Below are positions 7,782 through 16,447 of a DNA stretch of 64,000 nt, piece after piece. Position 1 is the first letter of the stretch. The number at the start of each line of letters is the position of its first letter. Both the position numbers and the translations under genes were made by a program. The notes under the pieces were generated by a model. That model was not told where the DNA came from and did not search any database. It worked only from the letters and a program-made list of their open reading frames with translations. The DNA lies in contig CAVQTN010000002.1 of the NCBI GenBank assembly GCA_963716585.1, positions 310,001 to 374,000 on the forward strand, given 5' to 3'. Source of the stretch: JAICUY01 sp963716585 (GTDB taxonomy: Bacteria > Chloroflexota > Limnocylindria > QHBO01).

Positions 7782-8713
7782 TCAGAGGCCCGCGAAGATC
7801 GAGTCCTCGGTGTAGCCCTCGGGGATCTCGTGGTGCTGCCACGCAGCCAGGACGAAACGCTCAGGCGTGAGGACGCGGTCGGCCAGGTCGGGTGGCATGT
7901 CGAGCACCCAGCCCATGTCCTGGCGCTGGGTCTTGTGGCAGTCCATGCAGGCACGCTTGCGATCGAGGAAGGCGGAGACGTCGATGCGGGTCGTGATCAG
8001 TCCTCGGGCGTGCCGAACTCCTCGGGCTGCGCCTCGGCGGCTTCGGCGGCTCCGGGAGTCGCGGAATCGGCAGTGGCATCCGACGCGCCATCGGCCTCGT
8101 CCAAATCCCAGGGGAGCTTCATGCCACGCGCCCGCATCTCCTGCATCAGCTCGAGCCAGTGTTCGCGCGAGAACGCCATCTCGTAGCGCTTGGCGACGGT
8201 GTGCGGCACGCCGCCATCGGGGTAGCGCGCCGGATCGCCGGCGGCCTCGAACGCGGCGCGCGCGACGCGGTAGGCGTTGATGTGATCGGGGTGGCCGTAG
8301 TTGCCGTTGGGGTCGTAGCTGATCATCACGTCGGGCCGAGCGGCCCGAACCACCGCCACCAGCCGAGCCGTCGCCGCCTCGAGGTCGGCGTTCCAGAACG
8401 CGTCCGCGCGCTCGTTGGCCGGCGTGCCCATCATGCCGCTGTCCCGGTAGCCGAGCGGGTGGAAGCGCACCGCGCCGTCGCCCAGTGCCTGGAGCGCGCA
8501 GGCCAGCTCGGCCGCGCGAATCTCGGCCAGGCGCGGCGCAGCCTCCGCCGGATCCAGCGTCGGGTCGTGGATCTCCCCTTCCTCGCCGCCGGTGCAGGTC
8601 ACCAGGTCGACGCGGATGCCCTCGGCGACACATCGGGCAATCAGGCCGCCGGTGCCCATCGCCTCGTCGTCGGGGTGGGCGTGGACGAGGAGGACACCGC
8701 CCGTGTCAGCCAC
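7782..8713 (-). CDS. LmbE/PIG-L family deacetylase (MshB/Mca-like), one frameshift
   Basis: A zinc-dependent N-deacetylase or amidase of the LmbE family. The metal-binding AHPDDE motif (HAHPDDEAMGTGG) lies near residue 12. The second metal motif is GHPDHIN near residue 140. EEGEIHDPTLDP is shared with mycothiol-type enzymes. The first reading frame stops after EEFGTPED. The missing C-terminal segment (TTRIDVSAFLDRKRACMDCH and QRQDMGWVLDMPPDLADRV) follows in the next frame, so one base is missing near 8000. The substrate could be a GlcNAc-inositol or thiol conjugate, but this is not shown. The start GTG at 8713 overlaps the DUF971 gene by 8 bp. Confidence 0.82.
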
Positions 8714-9047
8714 CGCGATGCTCCTCGCAGGTGCACATCCCGCGCAGCTTCTGGTAGGTGAACAATCCCGTGTCGTGCCCGTCCGCCCAGATGGGGGCGA
8801 GGGCGTATCGGCCGATCCATTTCACCCGCTCGAGGGTGGTCTGCTGCGGCGTGAAGACCATCTCCAGGGTCACGACGCCCGGAACGTTGCCTTCGCCGGA
8901 GCACAGTGCGCAGGGGCATTCGCGGCGCAATGCTTCCCAGCCCCACTCGCCCAGGTGCCCGTCGTCCCAGCGAATGCGCATCAGGCGCGCCGTTTCGTCG
9001 AGCTCGACGCCGATGGGGTTGACGATCTCCTGCAGCGGGCTCACGGC
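8706..9047 (-). CDS. DUF971 domain protein
   Basis: A small protein of the DUF971 (gamma-butyrobetaine hydroxylase N-terminal-like) family. It contains WDDGHLGEWGWEALRRECPC and ALC, with a CPCALC zinc-ribbon-like cysteine cluster, and a second pair CTCEEH near the C terminus. These cysteines and histidines suggest a bound metal. I chose the GTG at 9047, where the family normally begins (SPLQEIVNPIGVELDE). A longer GTG start at 9095 would overlap the upstream gene by 26 bp. It lies between the propeller gene and the LmbE gene in one operon. Function unknown. Confidence 0.75.
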   Translation of the reverse strand, partial: AVSPLQEIVNPIGVELDETARLMRIRWDDGHLGEWGWEALRRECPCALCSGEGNVPGVVTLEMVFTPQQTTLERVKWIGRYALAPIWADGHDTGLFTYQKLRGMCTCEEHRGG

Positions 9048-9069
9048 AGGCGGCGCACGGTGGAGGGTT

Positions 9070-10362
9070 TCATGGCTCCCACGATTGTGGCGCACCCAGC
9101 CATTCGGCGCCGAACGAGGCTCCGTTGGAGGTCAGCGGCATCGGCGCCTGGCCGTTCTTGAGCTCCCAGACGTAGAGATCCTGGATGACCCCGCCGTTGT
9201 GGCCGATCCGCCCCAGCGTGAAGGCGACCTCCGAGTCGTCGGCCGACCAGCGCAGGTGGCTGACCAGGCCGTTGACCTTGATCGATGCCTGCGTCTCCTC
9301 GTCGCGGTTCTTGAGCGTCAGGGTGGTCGTCGACCCGCTGAGCTTGGCGTCAACGCGTCGCTTGCCATCCGGAGACCACAGGGTCGGTGCGCGAGTGACC
9401 TCCGTCCGGGTGCCGTCGACCGGATCGATCCGATAGGTCGCCGGCGCGCCCAGGATCCAGAGCACCAGGTTGCCGTCGCTTGTCGGATAGAGACGCACGG
9501 AGCCGCCCTCGTCGGTGAAGGCGGCCTCGGTGAGAAGCGGGTCGGCGAAGATCTGCGGGTGCGGGTAGCTGAAGCTGGTGAGCGAGGTGGCCTTGCCACT
9601 GGCGTAGCCGACGCTCAGCACCTCGACCTTGTCCTTCGTGCCGGACAGCGTGACCTTGACCACGTACAGCTTCGAGGCGTCCTGCCCGAAGGCGATATCG
9701 TCCGCACCATCGATCAGCGCGCGCTTGTTGTTCTTCGGCTCGATCGCCACGACGCGCCCCGTCGTCCCGCCGACCAGCGCCGCGCCGACCGTACCGTCGG
9801 GCGCCCAGGCGAAGCTGGCGATCCCCTGGTCGGCGACGGCCAGCTCCCTGGGATCGACCTTCTTGCCGAAGTCGCGCTGGAACAGGTAGATGGGCGTCGT
9901 CGCCGCGCTGCGGCTGAGATAGACCACGTCCAGCGGCGGATAGACGGGCGCCGGCGTGGGCGTGACCGTCGGGGCGATCGTGGGGCTGGCGGCAATCGAC
10001 CGCGAGGGCGTCGCGGGCGACCCGCTGGCGAGGCCCGACCCCAGCAGCCCCGACCCGGAAGGCTGCGACAGCCCGGCAAGCACGCCGTCGTTACTGGTGT
10101 AGATCAGGGCGAGCAGCACGATCACCATCCCGGTCAGCGCCAGGATGATGGCGATCAGCCAGGGGACGGCCTGCTCCGCGGTCGTCGGGCGGCGGCGATC
10201 CCCGTTGCGCGGCTCCCACTCGGCCCCGCGCTGCACCGATGGATCGCCACGATCGACCTCGACCTGCCGCGGGCCGCGAAGGTCACGCTCCGGCCAGGAT
10301 TGATCGAATGGCGTGTCGACCGGCTGAGTCATTCCCTCATCGAGGTCGCGCGGCCCGGTCAT
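9070..10362 (-). CDS. Membrane-anchored beta-propeller (TolB/WD40-like) protein
   Basis: 430 residues. A charged cytoplasmic N-terminus of about 65 residues is followed by one transmembrane segment (VPWLIAIILALTGMVIVLLALIY, residues ~67-89). A Ser/Thr/Pro-rich linker follows, then an extracytoplasmic domain with repeating blade-like units ending in W/F-APDG, WSPDGK and WSADDSE motifs, typical of propellers. It is probably a surface or envelope protein; no enzymatic motif was seen. The ATG overlaps the stop of a leaderless micro-ORF (see 10359-10391). It heads the operon propeller-DUF971-LmbE. Confidence 0.65.
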   Translation of the reverse strand: MTGPRDLDEGMTQPVDTPFDQSWPERDLRGPRQVEVDRGDPSVQRGAEWEPRNGDRRRPTTAEQAVPWLIAIILALTGMVIVLLALIYTSNDGVLAGLSQPSGSGLLGSGLASGSPATPSRSIAASPTIAPTVTPTPAPVYPPLDVVYLSRSAATTPIYLFQRDFGKKVDPRELAVADQGIASFAWAPDGTVGAALVGGTTGRVVAIEPKNNKRALIDGADDIAFGQDASKLYVVKVTLSGTKDKVEVLSVGYASGKATSLTSFSYPHPQIFADPLLTEAAFTDEGGSVRLYPTSDGNLVLWILGAPATYRIDPVDGTRTEVTRAPTLWSPDGKRRVDAKLSGSTTTLTLKNRDEETQASIKVNGLVSHLRWSADDSEVAFTLGRIGHNGGVIQDLYVWELKNGQAPMPLTSNGASFGAEWLGAPQSWEP

Positions 10363-10391
10363 GGGCGGAGCGCGCTGTCGGCTCGGCTCAC
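10359..10391 (-). CDS. Leaderless micro-ORF coupled to the propeller gene
   Basis: GTG at 10391 begins the ten-codon frame VSRADSALRP. Its TGA overlaps the ATG of the next gene (ATGA). The -10 box TATGAT (10399-10404) is 7 nt upstream, so the transcript would start at this micro-ORF. The gene itself lacks a Shine-Dalgarno. Expression is inferred from this layout only. Confidence 0.4.
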   Translation of the reverse strand: MSRADSALRP

Positions 10392-10398
10392 GCGGGCC

Positions 10399-10418
10399 AT
10401 CATACCGAAGGCTAGGAT
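10399..10418. promoter_or_regulatory. Back-to-back leaderless -10 boxes (propeller operon and nitrilase)
   Basis: On the minus strand TATGAT (10399-10404) is 7 nt before the micro-ORF GTG at 10391. On the plus strand TAGGAT (10413-10418) is 6 nt before the nitrilase ATG at 10425. The two divergent promoters share about 35 bp. Confidence 0.5.
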
Positions 10419-10424
10419 TGACCG

Positions 10425-11309
10425 ATGACGACCATTCGCGTGGCTGCCTGCCAGATCGATCCCTCGCTTGGCGAGGTCGATCGCAATCTCGAGCTCATCT
10501 CCCGCTCGCTGGCCGATGCGCAGCGGGGCGGTGCCGCGCTGGCGGTGGTCCCGGAGGCCGCCGTCACCGGCTACGCCTTCTCGTCGCTCGACGAGGCGAT
10601 GCCCGTGGCGCGGCGGGCGACCGCGGTCGCGGCGGATCGGTTGGCCGAGATGTCGGCCACGCTGAACATGACGGTCATCTGCGGCTCGCTGGAGGCCGAG
10701 GGCGACCAGGTCTACAACCTGGCGCTGATCCTGACGCCGGACGGCCAGCGGTTCCGGTACCGCAAGATGCACCTGCCCTTCCTGGGGATCGACCGCTTTA
10801 CCACCCCCGGCCCCGATGCGCCGGCAGTCATCGAGCTGGCCGGGATGCGCGTCGGCGTGCTGATCTGCTACGACCTGCGCTTCCCGGAGGCGGCACGCGT
10901 CTGCGCCCTCGAGGGCGCCGATCTCATCGCGCTGCCGACCAACTGGCCGGTGGGCGTCGAGTTCCACCCCGACCTCTTTGCGCCGGCGCGTGCGGCGGAG
11001 AACCACTGCTACCTGCTCGCCGCCGATCGGGTCGGATCGGAAGGAGGCACCGACTTCATGGGCCGCTCGGTGTTCGTCGACCCCGACGGCACGCGCCTGG
11101 GTGTGGCCAGTGACACGCAGGAGGAGATCCTCTTCGGCGAAGTGGACGTGGAGGTGGCACGCGCCACGCACGTGCGCCGGCGCGCCGGCGAGCACGAGTG
11201 GGACACCATCGCCGATCGACGACCTGGGCTCTACGAGCGCCTGCTGCAGCCGGGCGTCGACCGCCGGCATCCGCCATCCGCCACCCTGTACTCCGGGGAC
11301 GTCGAGTAG
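10425..11309 (+). CDS. Carbon-nitrogen hydrolase (nitrilase superfamily)
   Basis: A 294-residue amidase of the nitrilase superfamily. The catalytic triad is visible as E44 (VVPEAAVTGY), K114 (YRKMHLP) and C148 (VLICYDLRFPEA). Such enzymes cleave amides or N-carbamoyl compounds in the cytoplasm; this one is not assignable to a specific substrate. It has a leaderless start with -10 box TAGGAT 6 nt upstream. It is distinct from the second nitrilase at 43 kb, which sits in the pyrimidine set. It is convergent with the GNAT gene. Confidence 0.85.
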   Translation: MTTIRVAACQIDPSLGEVDRNLELISRSLADAQRGGAALAVVPEAAVTGYAFSSLDEAMPVARRATAVAADRLAEMSATLNMTVICGSLEAEGDQVYNLALILTPDGQRFRYRKMHLPFLGIDRFTTPGPDAPAVIELAGMRVGVLICYDLRFPEAARVCALEGADLIALPTNWPVGVEFHPDLFAPARAAENHCYLLAADRVGSEGGTDFMGRSVFVDPDGTRLGVASDTQEEILFGEVDVEVARATHVRRRAGEHEWDTIADRRPGLYERLLQPGVDRRHPPSATLYSGDVE

Positions 11310-11322
11310 CGTTCGACGAGCC

Positions 11323-12294
11323 TCAGGGCAGCGCCTGGACCTCGACCTCCACGCCCTCGCGCAGCACCTTGCGCACCTGCTCGTGGTGCTCCCGAACCTC
11401 CATGCCCACCGAGCGGTAGAGACGCGTGGCGCCGGTCAGCGAATCGGCATCCACCCCGAGTGCCACCCAGCGGCGTCCCCGACGCCACAGGTCGCCGAAG
11501 CTGTGCAGCAGGATGGCCCGCGCGATGCCCCGCTGTCGCCACTCGCGCCGCACGCCGAGACTGCCCACCCAGCCCCCATCGTCCGGCATCAGGTTGCACA
11601 GCGACATGCCAACGATCTCGTCACCGTCCCAGGCCACGAACCACAGCGACGGGTCGTAGTCGTCGCGCTTCGTGCGCCGCAGCCAATCGCCGTAGTCCAT
11701 CGGCAGGTGGCCCCAGTGGTCGCCGAAGGCCTCCTCCATGGCGTCGAACAGCCGGCGGTCGTCGCGGCCGGGCCGATGTGTCCTCAGGCTGATCCCTTCG
11801 GGCCAGTGTGGCGCGGGCGGCGCCTCGGTCATGTCGATGCGCATCCGCTGGAAGCTGCGTACCCGCTGATAGCCCAGGCTGCGTGCCCAGCCGAGCATCT
11901 CGGGCGACTCGCCGTTGACCCAGCCGACCAGGCTGACCTGCGCATCCGCCGGCGCATGGACCACGAGCTCATTGCCGCGCTCCTCGAGCAGCTGCACCAG
12001 CGCCGCGCCGATGCCCTGCCGTCGCCGGTCGGGATGGACGTAGACCATCGAGCTCAGCCGAACGCCGGCCCGGTTCTGGATGGTCGCCACGCCGACCAGC
12101 TGGCCGTCGCGCTCGACGAGCCAGGCATCGTGCTCGAGATCGGTCTCCTCGAACTCCTGGCGCAGGTCCTCCACGGTCATGTCCGTGTCGCCGTAGTCGT
12201 GCGCATCGGCGACGTTGATGAGGTCGGTGACCGGCTGCGCGTCGGTCATCAGCGGGCGGCGCAGGGACAGTGGGGCATCGGTCAGCAGGGGCAT
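11323..12294 (-). CDS. Tandem GNAT acetyltransferase
   Basis: 323 residues with two GNAT folds. The first (residues ~1-155) carries VYVHPDRRRQGIGAALVQ, the acetyl-CoA pyrophosphate loop. The second (~165-320) carries LGVRREWRQRGIARAILLHS. The double layout resembles mycothiol synthase MshD, but that assignment is only suggestive. An internal ATG (MTDAQPVTD) 15 codons in is an alternative start. It follows a small membrane protein gene by 19 bp in the same direction. Confidence 0.82.
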   Translation of the reverse strand: MPLLTDAPLSLRRPLMTDAQPVTDLINVADAHDYGDTDMTVEDLRQEFEETDLEHDAWLVERDGQLVGVATIQNRAGVRLSSMVYVHPDRRRQGIGAALVQLLEERGNELVVHAPADAQVSLVGWVNGESPEMLGWARSLGYQRVRSFQRMRIDMTEAPPAPHWPEGISLRTHRPGRDDRRLFDAMEEAFGDHWGHLPMDYGDWLRRTKRDDYDPSLWFVAWDGDEIVGMSLCNLMPDDGGWVGSLGVRREWRQRGIARAILLHSFGDLWRRGRRWVALGVDADSLTGATRLYRSVGMEVREHHEQVRKVLREGVEVEVQALP

Positions 12295-12313
12295 TGGTCT
12301 GTAAGGGGCGGCG

Positions 12314-12517
12314 CTATTCGGAGGCAGCCCACATGATCAGCCCCACGACCACCACACCGCCGACGAGCCCGACGAACGCGGCGGCGCCATCCGGACCTTC
12401 ACCGCCGACGGTCGGCGCGAAATGGTTGATCAGCGCCAGGCCGACGACCATGTAGGCGAGCCACAGCACGGTCGCGACGGTCGCGATGACGGCCTTCTTG
12501 CCTCGATCCGTGGTCAT
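12314..12517 (-). CDS. Small two-helix membrane protein
   Basis: A 67-residue protein with two hydrophobic segments (AVIATVATVLWLAYMVVGLA and AAAFVGLVGGVVVVGLIMWA) joined by a short loop. It probably sits in the cytoplasmic membrane. The start MTTDRGKK at 12517 is preceded by GGAGAG about 11 nt upstream. A TTAGCAT -10-like element lies further upstream. It lies between a DtxR-type regulator and the GNAT gene. Family not recognised. Confidence 0.55.
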   Translation of the reverse strand: MTTDRGKKAVIATVATVLWLAYMVVGLALINHFAPTVGGEGPDGAAAFVGLVGGVVVVGLIMWAASE

Positions 12518-12565
12518 GAGCGGCTGGCTCTCCGTGCGCAGGGGTGCAGGGCGCATGCTAACAAA

Positions 12566-13318
12566 TCAGGATGCCGGCGCGGCCAGCCGCGCGCGCTCGG
12601 GCACCTGGTGGAAGAGCCCGGCGTCCGCACGGCCCTCGAGCACCCGCAGCTTGGCCGCCGCCACCAGCCCCAGCGTGACGTTCGCGTCATTGCGCGCCAG
12701 CGTCATGGTGCCGATGTGCTCGCTCACATCGGTCACGGCGAAGACGCTCCCCGGCCGCACGCCATGCTCCTGCAGGAAGGTCAGCAGCCGCGCATCCTCC
12801 TCCGCCTCCTCGGTCACCCGCAGGATGGTGACCTCCTCCCCGGCCCGAGCCTCGCTGAGCGGAATGCCGGCGGGGCGCTGCGGGGTGCGGCCGTCACGCG
12901 GGATCGGGTTGCCGTGGGGGCAGGTCGGCGGGCGTCCCAGCAGCTCGTCGATCCTGTCGGTCACCCGCTCGCTCAACGCGTTCTGCAGGCGGTGCGCCTC
13001 CTCATCGGCTTCCGCCCAGCCCAGCCCGATGACCTCGGTGAGCAGCCATTCGCTGAGGGCATGCCGCCGAAAGGTGCGCTCGGCGATGCCGCGGCCACGC
13101 TCGGTGAGCTCCAGCTGGCGGCTCGGCTCGTCGATGCTCAGCAGGCCGTCGCGCGCCAGCCGGCTGACCGTCTCGCTGACCGTCGGGGCGCTGACCCGGA
13201 GCCGCTCCGCCAGGCGAGCCGCGATCACCGGCTGGTCCTCCGCGCGCATGTAGCGGATGGTCATCAGGTACTCGGCGGCGACCTCGGTGATCGGCGCATC
13301 GGGGGTCGTGCTCACCAT
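12566..13318 (-). CDS. DtxR/MntR-family metal-dependent transcriptional regulator
   Basis: 250 residues. The N-terminal winged HTH (~residues 8-65: VIAARLAERLRVSAPTVSET then VSRLARDGLL) binds DNA. The dimerization and metal domain follows, with the diagnostic EADEEAHRLQ, LSERVTDRIDELLG and CPHGNPIP motifs. The C-terminal ~80 residues form an SH3/FeoA-like domain. Proteins of this type repress iron or manganese uptake when loaded with metal; no target gene is evident nearby. The start follows a leaderless -10 box, TAGAAT 6 nt upstream. Confidence 0.87.
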   Translation of the reverse strand: MVSTTPDAPITEVAAEYLMTIRYMRAEDQPVIAARLAERLRVSAPTVSETVSRLARDGLLSIDEPSRQLELTERGRGIAERTFRRHALSEWLLTEVIGLGWAEADEEAHRLQNALSERVTDRIDELLGRPPTCPHGNPIPRDGRTPQRPAGIPLSEARAGEEVTILRVTEEAEEDARLLTFLQEHGVRPGSVFAVTDVSEHIGTMTLARNDANVTLGLVAAAKLRVLEGRADAGLFHQVPERARLAAPAS

Positions 13319-13324
13319 CGGCCG

Positions 13325-13330
13325 ATTCTA
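13325..13330 (-). promoter_or_regulatory. Leaderless -10 box (TAGAAT) of the DtxR-type gene
   Basis: On the minus strand TAGAAT is followed by CGGCCG and then the ATG at 13318. Confidence 0.55.
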
Positions 13331-13365
13331 GCCTCCGGGCGCATCGGCCAGCGCCGCAGCGTAAG

Positions 13366-14079
13366 TCAGGCGCCCGCCTTGAGCTCGGCCAGGCGCGCCT
13401 CCACCTCGGCGTTGTCCTTGTCGTCGTCGAGCGACGCGAACTGGTCCTCGATCGACGAGGCGCCGACCTCCTCCATGCCGCGCGCCATGGCCTCCTCGCG
13501 ACGGATGCGTTCCTCGAAGCGGTTCAGCTCACTGCTCGGATCCATGACCGATACGTCGCGCACCGCCTCCTGGACCTGCCGCTGGGCGGCCGCCATCTTG
13601 GCGCGGCTCACCAGCTCGTCGCGCTTCTGGACCAGCTCCTCGCGCTTGACGCGCATCTTGTTGAGGCCGTCCTTGAGCTTGTCGGTCAGCTCCGTCTGCT
13701 GGCCGATCTGCGTCCTGAAGGTGGTGACCTGCTGCTCGAGGCTCACCTGGCGACCGATGGCGACCCGCGCCAGGTTGTCGAAGTTGTCGGCCTCGGCGGC
13801 CTGCCCGGCGGCTCGCAGCTGATCGGCCTTGGCTGAGGCGGCCTTCGCCTTCTCGCCCCAGTCGACCGCGGCCTTCTCGGCCTCGCGCTCGTCATCCTCG
13901 AGCAGGCGCAGGTTGCCAACCGTCTGGGCCACCGCCTCCTCGGCCTCGCCGATGTTGTTGGTGAAGTCGCGGACCAGCTGGTCGAGCATCTTCTCGGGAT
14001 CCTCCGCCGAGTCGAGCATCGTGTTGATGTTGGCGCGAACCAATTGACCGATGCGTCCGAGAATGGTCGTCTGGGCCAT
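13366..14079 (-). CDS. pspA: PspA/IM30 family envelope-stress protein
   Basis: A 237-residue, almost wholly helical coiled-coil protein. It starts MAQTTILGRIGQLVRANINT and continues MLDSAEDPEKMLDQLVRDF, matching PspA/IM30. These proteins polymerise on the inner face of the membrane and protect it from proton leak. An AAGGAG sequence lies about 8-9 nt before the ATG. The TPM-domain gene lies upstream on the same strand, ending 73 bp before this start, so the two may be co-transcribed. This pairing is common in Gram-positive and Chloroflexi genomes. Confidence 0.9.
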   Translation of the reverse strand: MAQTTILGRIGQLVRANINTMLDSAEDPEKMLDQLVRDFTNNIGEAEEAVAQTVGNLRLLEDDEREAEKAAVDWGEKAKAASAKADQLRAAGQAAEADNFDNLARVAIGRQVSLEQQVTTFRTQIGQQTELTDKLKDGLNKMRVKREELVQKRDELVSRAKMAAAQRQVQEAVRDVSVMDPSSELNRFEERIRREEAMARGMEEVGASSIEDQFASLDDDKDNAEVEARLAELKAGA

Positions 14080-14152
14080 CGTGGTTGTCTCCTTCGCTGA
14101 CTGGCTTGCCTTGTCGTTGAGCCTGTTGGAATTTCAGATGCCGATGTCGCGT

Positions 14153-16204
14153 CTACCAGGCGCCCCCTCCGCCCCGGCCCCCGCCTCCCCCGCCACCGAA
14201 GCCGCCTCCGAAGCCACGACCGCCGCCTCCGAAGCCGCCGCCGCCGAAGCCGCCACCTCCGCCGCCCATGCCGCCGAAGCCGCCACCTCCGCCGCCGCCC
14301 CAGCCTCCACCGCGGTTGCCGAAGAGCGAGCCGATGATCAGGCCGCCCAGCAAGTCGCCGCTGCCACCGCCGCCGAGGCCCCCCGGCCGGCCGCGGTCGT
14401 CGAAGTCGGAGCGTGCCTCATCGTAGGCGTCGTCCGCCAGTGCGTCGGCGCGCTGCGCCTCCGCCAGTGCGTTCGCCGGGTCGCTGGCGGCCAGGTCGCG
14501 GGCTTGCTGCAGATGCGTCGCGGCCTCGGCCAGCCGCGTTCGCGCGGCGGTCCTGATGCCCAGCTCATGCCGCGTGGCGATGAAGTCGTGCGCGACCTGG
14601 TAGCTGGTCTGTGCCGCCGCCAGCGCCGATGCCACGCGCTGCTGATCGGCGGCACGCCTCTGCGCCGCCTCCCGTGCATCGGCCAAAACGTTGTCGGATG
14701 CCGTGTTCGCCTGGGTCGCGAGCTTGTAGGCCGCCAGCACATCGGGCCTCGCGGACTCCGCCGCGGCATGCGCGGCCGCAAGCGCCTGCTGGGCGGAGGC
14801 CAGCGCGGCCGCAAGCTCGGGATCCGGCGGGGACGAGCCCGGCTGGGTGAGGCCGACTCGCGCGGCCTCGACGCTGCGGTCGGCCTCCGACAGCTCATCG
14901 GGCAGCTTGCCGCGGGCCTGCTCCACCGAGGTGGCGAGGTTGCCGATCGAGTTGAGCAACGTTTCACCCTGCGCCGTGGCGTCCTGCGCCGCCTTCACGC
15001 TCCGCGCGGCGGTCGGCAGGTCCTTGGCGGCCAGCGCCCGGCTCGCCGTGGCGACCAGCGCACGCGCCGCGGCGATGCGCTTCTGGGCCTCGCCGATGTT
15101 GCCCTGCACCGGCGCTGACAGTGCGTCGGCATAGACGTCCAATCCGGCCAGCGTCGCCTGTGCCGACGGAATGCGCTGCTCGAGGCCGTCGAGGGATCCG
15201 GGAAGCTGCGCGATGATCTCCGGCGCGTTGCGCTGCAGGTCGCGCAGCTCACCGAAGTGCTTCGTCTGCTCGGTGACCGCCGCCTGTGCGCGGGTGCAGC
15301 GCTGGATGATCTCGTTGAGCATCGCGGTGCGCGCCTCGGCCGGGTCGGGGATCTCGTCGTCGAGCTTCTGCCGCACGCCGAAGGCCGCTTTCAGCTCCTC
15401 GTGCGCGCCGTCGAGCGCCGCGCGGAACGGCGCCGCCTCCTCTTCGCCGAACTGCGCGACCGCGAAGCCCAGCTCCTGCTGGTCGTGCCGCAGCAGCTCA
15501 TCGGTCTCCAGCAGCAGCGCGTTGGCCCGTCGCGCCAGGGCGCCGATGGTGCGGTCGCGCTCCTCCTCGGTGAGGTGCCTGCGCCGCCAGTCGCCGACAA
15601 AGCGCCACACCAGGAATCCCCCCAGGAGCAGCAGCGCGATGCCGATGACCGGCCACAGGTTGATGGCTCCGGTGCTCTCGGCCGGTGGCCCGATGGGCGG
15701 CTCCACGGGCGGGGGCTGGCCGTCGCCCGGATTGGGCGCTGGTGGCTCCGTGGTTGCCGCCGTGCCGATGGCCTGGGCGCCCTCGACCATGGCGCCGGTG
15801 TAGTCCCCGCTCTGCAGCAGCGGCTCGACGCTGTCGGAGATGATGCTGTTGATCTCGGCATCGGAGATCGCCGTCAGCCCGTCGCCCACCCACAGCGCGT
15901 CGCGCCGATCCTCCAGCGCCACCAGCAGCAGCGCGTCGTTCGTGCCCAGCGAGTTCTGCTCGAACGTCTGCTGCGCGAAGTCGGTCACGGTCAGGTCGTC
16001 CGTGGTGCGCACCCACAGCACGAACAGGTCGATGTTGGCGCTCTTGCCGAGCTCGTCGATCGCCGCCTGCACCCGGTCGGTGTCGAGCGACCCGGTCTGG
16101 TCCGTGATGCGGCCGTTGAGCTGCGGGATGTCGGCCGCCAGCGCCAGCGACGTGGCAAGGATGGTGGCGACCGTGGCGAGGACGAGCGAGCGCAGCAGGG
16201 TCAC
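14153..16204 (-). CDS. TPM-domain membrane protein with glycine-rich tail
   Basis: 683 residues. A signal peptide or first membrane helix is followed by a TPM domain (residues ~25-150: ITDQTGSLDTDRVQAAIDEL, TDFAQQTFEQNSLGTNDALL). A Pro-rich linker, a membrane helix (INLWPVIGIALLLLGGFLVW) and a long Ala-rich coiled-coil region come next. The last ~75 residues are nearly all Gly with Phe and Trp. TPM proteins associate with membrane stress or repair. I chose GTG at 16204, because TATGCT lies 6 nt upstream, a leaderless start; a GTG eight codons earlier is the alternative. The Gly-rich end is encoded by a short-unit repeat. Confidence 0.8.
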   Translation of the reverse strand: MTLLRSLVLATVATILATSLALAADIPQLNGRITDQTGSLDTDRVQAAIDELGKSANIDLFVLWVRTTDDLTVTDFAQQTFEQNSLGTNDALLLVALEDRRDALWVGDGLTAISDAEINSIISDSVEPLLQSGDYTGAMVEGAQAIGTAATTEPPAPNPGDGQPPPVEPPIGPPAESTGAINLWPVIGIALLLLGGFLVWRFVGDWRRRHLTEEERDRTIGALARRANALLLETDELLRHDQQELGFAVAQFGEEEAAPFRAALDGAHEELKAAFGVRQKLDDEIPDPAEARTAMLNEIIQRCTRAQAAVTEQTKHFGELRDLQRNAPEIIAQLPGSLDGLEQRIPSAQATLAGLDVYADALSAPVQGNIGEAQKRIAAARALVATASRALAAKDLPTAARSVKAAQDATAQGETLLNSIGNLATSVEQARGKLPDELSEADRSVEAARVGLTQPGSSPPDPELAAALASAQQALAAAHAAAESARPDVLAAYKLATQANTASDNVLADAREAAQRRAADQQRVASALAAAQTSYQVAHDFIATRHELGIRTAARTRLAEAATHLQQARDLAASDPANALAEAQRADALADDAYDEARSDFDDRGRPGGLGGGGSGDLLGGLIIGSLFGNRGGGWGGGGGGGFGGMGGGGGGFGGGGFGGGGRGFGGGFGGGGGGGRGGGGAW
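14155..14330. repeat. Coding low-complexity repeat (Gly-rich tail)
   Basis: Repeated CCGCCGCC(G/T)CCGAAGCC-type units encode the Gly/Phe tail of the TPM protein. The repeat lies inside the gene and is likely prone to length change. Confidence 0.7.
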
Positions 16205-16210
16205 CACGGC

Positions 16211-16216
16211 AGCATA
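16211..16216 (-). promoter_or_regulatory. Leaderless -10 box (TATGCT) of the TPM gene
   Basis: On the minus strand TATGCT is followed by GCCGTG and then the GTG at 16204. Confidence 0.5.
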
Positions 16217-16447
16217 CGGGAGGCTCACGCCGGTCGGCTACTGCAGTTCCTCGGCGCGGGAGGGCGGGGTCGGGCGGCCGGCCGAAGCCCGCGTCGCGCC
16301 TGGCTACCGGGTCGGCCACCCACGTTGCGCAGTCGAGCAGCCTCCCGCCGCGTCGATCGCCTCCTCGACGAGCGTGTTGCTCGCACGGCCCTGCGTCAGG
16401 CCCGCGGCGACGCAAGATTCCGCGAGTGCCGCCCCGAGTTGACAGAT

